64,000 nt of DNA from Deltaproteobacteria bacterium (GTDB taxonomy: Bacteria > Desulfobacterota > DSM-4660 > Desulfatiglandales > HGW-15): positions 62,001-126,000 of the forward strand of contig JAGVAP010000031.1 in assembly GCA_020060215.1 (NCBI GenBank), written 5' to 3'. Numbering within the stretch: position 1 is the first letter of the stretch; each line of letters opens with the position of its first letter. The notes under the pieces were generated by a model. The model did no database searches. It saw nothing but the letters and a program-made list of their open reading frames with translations, and was not told where the DNA came from. A program made the translations under genes and the position numbers. Shown one piece after another: positions 59,930 to 64,000 of the stretch.

Positions 59930-61598
59930 CTACTCTGCATCTCTAACTGCTTTGAGGAAAAACCGCGGTTTAAGATCATGGAGTTTGGTTCGTAAAGGGT
60001 ACCGGTGTTGAACTCTATGGCATAATGACGTGTAGCAAAGCTAGTGAAATCGAACCAGTCCGCGCTCCAGCAAATATTCTGCTTCTCCCTAAAAAGTTCG
60101 CTTAAATAAAGTCCTTTTTTGCTAAGGTCGGACTCCATGAGCGACCATAGCTCGGCAAGAGTCGGAGTTCTCCAGTTGTCGTATCCTGCGAATTTCCTCT
60201 TGTTCAATCCCCTTATGAAGCCCTTGACCCTATTTGCCTCGATCAATGAAGGAGATCCCTCTTTTTGCCACATCAGCCCTGTAGCCCTGTCGGTAACGGT
60301 TCCGTCCCCATTGTCAACAAAGTCATTGGGGAAACCGCCTTTTGGATTTCTGTACCGCTCGAAAAAATCATTTTCCTTGACCATCCTATCCAGTTCGATT
60401 CCTGTTAACTGAAGCGGTTCACTTCTCAACTTTACCCGTTTAGCCTGGATCTCAGGAGTCAATACTTCTTTGGGTATGGAAACGACCCTATTTCCCTCCG
60501 CCTCCATGCGCCGGATCTTCTCGTCCTCTTTTACTTTTATCCGCTGTCGTTCCGTTTCATCGCGCTTCAGCTTCTCAAAGTCGACTCCTTGTGTTTCCTC
60601 GCTTTTCAGCTTGGAATCTAAAAGGTGTCTCAGGCTGGCAAGAAGCTCCTCGTTTTTTTTTTCGCTCCTCCTGGAGTCTCTTCAGTTCCTCAGAAACTCG
60701 ACCCTCTTGGGCATCAGCCCCTACTACTTCTTCTTGCCTGGTCGCTCTTGGGACGAAAATGAAGTCTCCCTTGTCGAGCATGGGGTTATTGATTTTTCCA
60801 TACTGCGGGTGCTGACCTCCATTGGAGTAATTCACGACTTGTGTCTGGAGATACATGCCTAGCTCCGACGCGGTAACGTACGAATCATTGTTGAGGTCGG
60901 CATCGGAGGTTATGCCTTGGAGAAACACGCTTGAATACCGACCTGTCGGGGACCTGCTCTCCCGCGCCCCCCGCCGTGATGAACTGCCTCACTGTTCTGC
61001 CTGACTTCTCGCTGATCTCTACGGGGACGGCTCTCACCAATGTGAACAGGGATCCGGAAAAGCAGGAATCGAAGACCATGAGTACATGTTTGGATCGGAT
61101 CTTAAGGGCTAGCGCTTCGATCTCCTTCATGGAAATGGCAAGGTTATCGAATGATAGGGGGTCCCTGTCCCTGAGGGGGCAGTCTGATGGAATGATGTGG
61201 CCGAGCTTGGTCCCATCCGCCAGGGTAAGCGTCTCTCCATGCCCGGCGAAATAGAGAAGAATAGCCCTGTTTTCTCCTTGCCGATCACGAAAGCCATTTC
61301 GGCAAGCTCCTTCTTGATCTCCCTGGCAGTTGGGTTTGTAATAAGCTTTACCTCAAAACCGTAACTCTTCAGCGCTTCTGCCACGTCTCCCGGGCAGCTC
61401 GGGCCATCCTTTCGTGTAGTGTCCTACCCCGATCACTAACGCATAGTAGTCCGTATAGAAGCTCAGGGCTTCACCATTTCCTGTAATCACTCTGACGCCC
61501 CGCTTGGTGGCAGGTTCGGAAGATACAGCAAGGAAGAAGATCATCGAGAGAAGGATCAGCGGCTGAAAAACTCTCTGAAAAACTCGCAGTCTTCCCAT
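59930..61598 (-). pseudogene. caspase-like (peptidase C14) plus DUF1566 protein, broken by frameshifts
   Basis: The parts of one exported protein lie in order on the minus strand but in changing frames. Start ATG 61598 (GGAGG upstream) with signal peptide; caspase start YYALVIGVGHYTKGWPEL; break near 61390; ALKSYGFEVKLITNPTAREI; break near 61275; FAGHGETLTLADGTKLG with the catalytic His, and VLMVFDSCFSGSLF with the catalytic Cys; break near 60930; FLQGITSDADLNNDSYVTAS; break at a run of ten T near 60651-60662; then DUF1566 (DNGDGTVTDRATGLMWQKEG, YDNWRTPTLAELWSLM); break near 59970, after which frame +1 gives KAVRDAE and a stop at 59930. Catalytic residues are intact, so decay is recent or the breaks are sequencing errors. 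Confidence 0.8.
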
Positions 61599-61964
61599 GC
61601 GGAGCCTCCTAGTGAAGTCACTTTTCAGCTGAGTCCATGCAAGTGGAGGATTTTGTTGCCATACCACTTATCTATCCCTAAGGCAATTACCGGTATCTAT
61701 GAAGGCGCGGGGGCGCTTCGGTTCTGGTCCGACCCGGGACCGTTACGACAAGGTAAAAGCCATCAAGCCCCCACCAGAGAGAGAATACGGAAAGCCTTTT
61801 GTAACCGTACCTCAAGAACGTTACGGTCATTAGCCTGCGGCCCCAGGAAAAGTGTTCTTTGGGCGCGAAGCAACTCCCCTCAGACCCAGAACTCTTGTCA
61901 ATCTCGTGTGAAAATCTTCCCCCTGGTCCTCCTCACTTGTTGTGACGCCCTACAGAGGCAACTT
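61599..61964. other. gap between LIV system 3 and the caspase-like pseudogene
   Basis: No gene supported. A small inverted repeat ACCGTA (61804-61809) / TACGGT (61822-61827) is the only structure noted. No clear promoter for the pseudogene was found. Confidence 0.35.
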
Positions 61965-62669
61965 TTATACGCCCAGATAGGTTCGCCTGATCTCGTGGTT
62001 GGCCAAGAGGTCGAAGGGGGAGGATCCATGGACGAATCGTCCTTTGTTCATGATGAGGATTTGGTCTGCGATCCTCGTGGAGAAATGAAAGTTCTGCTCC
62101 ACCAGCAGGATGGAGAGGCCCCGCATCCTCAATTCACCCATGAGCTTTCCGATTTCCTCGACGATCACCGGGGCCAGTCCCTCTGAGGGCTCGTCCATCA
62201 GCAGCATCTTCGGGTTGCCCATCAGGGCCCGCCCTATGGCGAGCATCTGCTGCTCGCCTCCGCTGAGCTGGTTCCCCATGTGATAGAGCCTCTCCCGCAA
62301 GCGGGGAAACCTTTCGAGAATGCTGTCCAGGTCCCAATCCCGCCCATGGCTTTCTCTTGAGGTCCGCTCATTGATGGTCAGGTTTTCATGGACCCGGAGT
62401 GACGGAAAAATGAGTCTCCCCTGGGGGACCAGCCCCAGCCCGAGTCTTACCCGGTCATAAGGGGGCAAATGGGTGATCTCTTGATTCTCGAAAACGATTT
62501 TGCCGTCCGAAGTGGGGAGGAGACCCATGATGGAGCGGATCATGGTGGTCTTGCCCACACCATTTCGGCCGAGAACCGAGAGGATCGTCCCTTCCGTCAC
62601 CTCCAGGGAGATGCCTTGGAGGATATGGCTCTTCCCGTAGAAGGTGTGCACATCGTGAACAGCGAGCAT
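61965..62669 (-). CDS. livF: LIV-type ABC importer ATPase LivF (system 3)
   Basis: A 234-aa ATPase: Walker A GRNGVGKTT, LVPQGRLIFPSLRVHENLTI, signature LSGGEQQMLAIGRALM, Walker B MLLMDEPSEGLAP, VEQNFHFSTRIAD. Follows livG by 3 bp. Last gene of the third importer set on this strand. Confidence 0.92.
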   Translation of the reverse strand: MLAVHDVHTFYGKSHILQGISLEVTEGTILSVLGRNGVGKTTMIRSIMGLLPTSDGKIVFENQEITHLPPYDRVRLGLGLVPQGRLIFPSLRVHENLTINERTSRESHGRDWDLDSILERFPRLRERLYHMGNQLSGGEQQMLAIGRALMGNPKMLLMDEPSEGLAPVIVEEIGKLMGELRMRGLSILLVEQNFHFSTRIADQILIMNKGRFVHGSSPFDLLANHEIRRTYLGV

Positions 62670-62672
62670 ACC

Positions 62673-63425
62673 CTATCGTTCTCCGCCAAGGTAAATCGTC
62701 ATCACTCTTTGATTTCCTTTGATCTCCTCCGGTGTACCCTGAGCGACGGTCTGGCCAAAGTGCATCACCGTTACCTTCTGCGCCAGGGAATAGACCACGT
62801 CCATGTCGTGCTCGATGATGAGCATGGTGATGGAACCATCCAGCCGGCCCAGAAATCCGGTCATCTCCGCGGTCTCAAAAGGGGAGAGCCCTGCGGTGGG
62901 CTCATCCAGCAGCAGGAGACGAGGGCGGTTCGCCAGGGCCATAACCACCTCGATCTGCCTCTGCACCCCGTAGGAGAGATTGCCGACGAGCGTATCCCGT
63001 TTTTCCTCCAGGTTCCAGGCGCGCAGGAGTTCCTCTGCCGGCGAGACGATCTCGGGGTAACGGGACAATGACTTGTGAATGGAGGAGCGGAGGGGGGTCC
63101 GGGCCTGAATGGCCAGCAGGAGATTCTCGAACACCGTCAAGGGTTGGAAGAGATGGATGATCTGAAAGGTCCGGGCCAGGCCCATGGCCGCTCTGCGGTA
63201 CGCCGGAACTCGAGAGACGTCCTTCCCGAAGAGCAGGATTCTTCCAGAAGTGAGTGGTTCCACACCGCTGATGAGGTTGAACAGGGTGGTCTTGCCGGCG
63301 CCGTTCGGGCCTACAATGGCATGCCTTTCCCCTGAATCGATCTCCAGCGAAAGGCTGTTTACGGCCGTAAGCCGGCCGAAACTTTTTCTCAGCCCTTCAA
63401 GGATGAGCGGTTTAGGCCGGTTCAC
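62673..63425 (-). CDS. livG: LIV-type ABC importer ATPase LivG (system 3)
   Basis: A 250-aa ATPase: Walker A GPNGAGKTT, LARTFQIIHLFQPLTVFENL, signature region NLSYGVQRQIEVVMAL, Walker B LLLLDEPTAGLSP, IIEHDMDVVYSLAQ. The likely start is GTG 63425, which overlaps the livM stop (GTGA) and has AGAGGAA upstream. Confidence 0.9.
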   Translation of the reverse strand: MNRPKPLILEGLRKSFGRLTAVNSLSLEIDSGERHAIVGPNGAGKTTLFNLISGVEPLTSGRILLFGKDVSRVPAYRRAAMGLARTFQIIHLFQPLTVFENLLLAIQARTPLRSSIHKSLSRYPEIVSPAEELLRAWNLEEKRDTLVGNLSYGVQRQIEVVMALANRPRLLLLDEPTAGLSPFETAEMTGFLGRLDGSITMLIIEHDMDVVYSLAQKVTVMHFGQTVAQGTPEEIKGNQRVMTIYLGGER

Positions 63426-64000
63426 TTCCTCTGCATCTCCCTTCGTAGCGGTCCCAGGATCCCCTTCGGAAAGAACATGATCACCACGACGTAGACGGCC
63501 CCGAGAACCAAGACCCACCGGTCCGTATAGGTGCTGATCAGGTTCTCCATCAGAGTGACCAACGCGGCACCGAACGCGGCTCCCCAGAGGGTACCCGCAC
63601 CGCCCAGAATGACCATGAGGAGCCCCTTTGCGGAGAGCACGAGGCCCAGGTCGGACGGACCGACGAACCGGTTGTAGAAGACATAGAGGACACCCGCCGT
63701 CGAGGCAAACCCTGCCGCGATGATGAAGGCGGTGTACTTGTACAGTGAGACATTGTATCCCAGGGCCGTCATCCGCAGTTCGCCGTCCCGGATCCCCTTC
63801 AATGTCAACCCGAAGGGTGATCTCGCAATGATGGACAAGAGCAGGCTCATCAGGGCAACGATTGCCAGGACCAGGTAATAGTAGCTCATCCGGGTCACCC
63901 CCCAGGAAAGCCCCAGGGTGGGGAGGCTTATCCCGGTAAGCCCATCGTCACCTCCCGTAAGGCTTCGCCACTTGTAGGCGACGGCCCAGAGTACCTGCCC
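63422..64000 (-). CDS. livM: LIV-type ABC importer permease LivM (system 3), partial
   Basis: The last 192 residues of LivM; the frame stays open to the window edge. It begins (inside) with VAYKWRSLTGGDDGLTGISL, then SPFGLTLKGIRDGELRMTAL, NRFVGPSDLGLVLSAKGLLM, LGGAGTLWGAAFGAALVTLM and MFFPKGILGPL, all typical of LivM. The N-terminal half and probably livH and the binding protein lie beyond the window. Confidence 0.9.
   Translation of the reverse strand, partial: GQVLWAVAYKWRSLTGGDDGLTGISLPTLGLSWGVTRMSYYYLVLAIVALMSLLLSIIARSPFGLTLKGIRDGELRMTALGYNVSLYKYTAFIIAAGFASTAGVLYVFYNRFVGPSDLGLVLSAKGLLMVILGGAGTLWGAAFGAALVTLMENLISTYTDRWVLVLGAVYVVVIMFFPKGILGPLRREMQRK

Noticed and set aside
60645..60665. Run of ten A on the coding strand as a programmed slippage site
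   Set aside because: The same gene has four further frame breaks without such runs, so decay or error explains it better.

Overview
The window is a GC-rich bacterial chromosome segment with gene content typical of a strictly anaerobic deltaproteobacterium (Desulfobacterota). The pointers are a class I benzoyl-CoA-reductase-like gene set, a DUF362 protein, several branched-chain-amino-acid-type (LIV) ABC importers linked to CoA ligases, a uroporphyrinogen-decarboxylase-family protein, and a GlrK/lipoprotein/GlrR-type two-component locus. This is inferred from gene families; there is no rRNA or marker tree here. No tRNA, rRNA, CRISPR array, transposase or phage gene was seen.

Layout. 1-10.1 kb: the end of one Hsp70-family gene and a complete 953-aa Hsp70 relative, an exported PRC-barrel protein, a carbamoyltransferase convergent with a FemAB-like acyltransferase, an FmdB-type zinc ribbon, a THUMP protein and a left-handed beta-helix protein with a strong sigma70 promoter. 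10.2-19.1 kb: a DUF362 protein with a GNAT-like N-terminus is divergent from an operon of four class I BCR-like subunits (two catalytic-type, two iron-sulfur ATPase-type). The operon continues into two paralogous helical proteins of unknown function that flank a creatininase-family amidohydrolase. 19.1-25.1 kb: two paralogous TetR regulators bracket three genes for exported metal-dependent hydrolases (metallo-beta-lactamase fold, YtcJ-like amidohydrolase, second creatininase). 25.1-31.3 kb: a complete LIV importer, a PaaK-type CoA ligase and a 59-aa coiled-coil protein. 31.5-38.3 kb (minus strand): a DUF3795 protein, an ECF-like sigma factor, a small zinc protein, an ftsZ away from any division cluster, and response regulator / lipoprotein / histidine kinase genes in the GlrK-QseG-GlrR arrangement. 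38.7-50.2 kb: an exported beta-solenoid-like repeat protein, an alpha/beta hydrolase, two MFS transporters, a shikimate-kinase-like protein, an ATPase_2-type protein, a UroD-family protein, a Pro/His-rich secreted protein, an isochorismatase-type hydrolase and an exported RidA. 50.3-59.4 kb: a second LIV importer with an acyl-CoA ligase (minus strand), divergent from a fused 3-hydroxyacyl-CoA dehydrogenase/enoyl-CoA hydratase. 59.4-64 kb: a broken small gene, a caspase-like/DUF1566 gene with five frame breaks, and the start of a third LIV importer.

How it fits together. The window reads as an uptake, CoA-activation and reduction/hydrolysis region for small organic acids or cyclic compounds. 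LIV importers bring acids in, CoA ligases activate them, the BCR-like ATP-driven reductase and the HAD/ECH fusion could process the thioesters, and periplasmic plus cytoplasmic amidohydrolases would open rings or amides. The TetR pair is the likely local regulator: similar 15-bp inverted repeats lie upstream of the BCR-like operon and just downstream of the second tetR promoter. The substrate cannot be deduced from sequence alone.

Repeats. A dispersed palindromic element with arms beginning GTAGGATGGG and ending CCCATCCTAC occurs four times plus one half copy. A CCCCCTTT/AAAGGGGG palindrome pair has been built into the 3' end of the first tetR.
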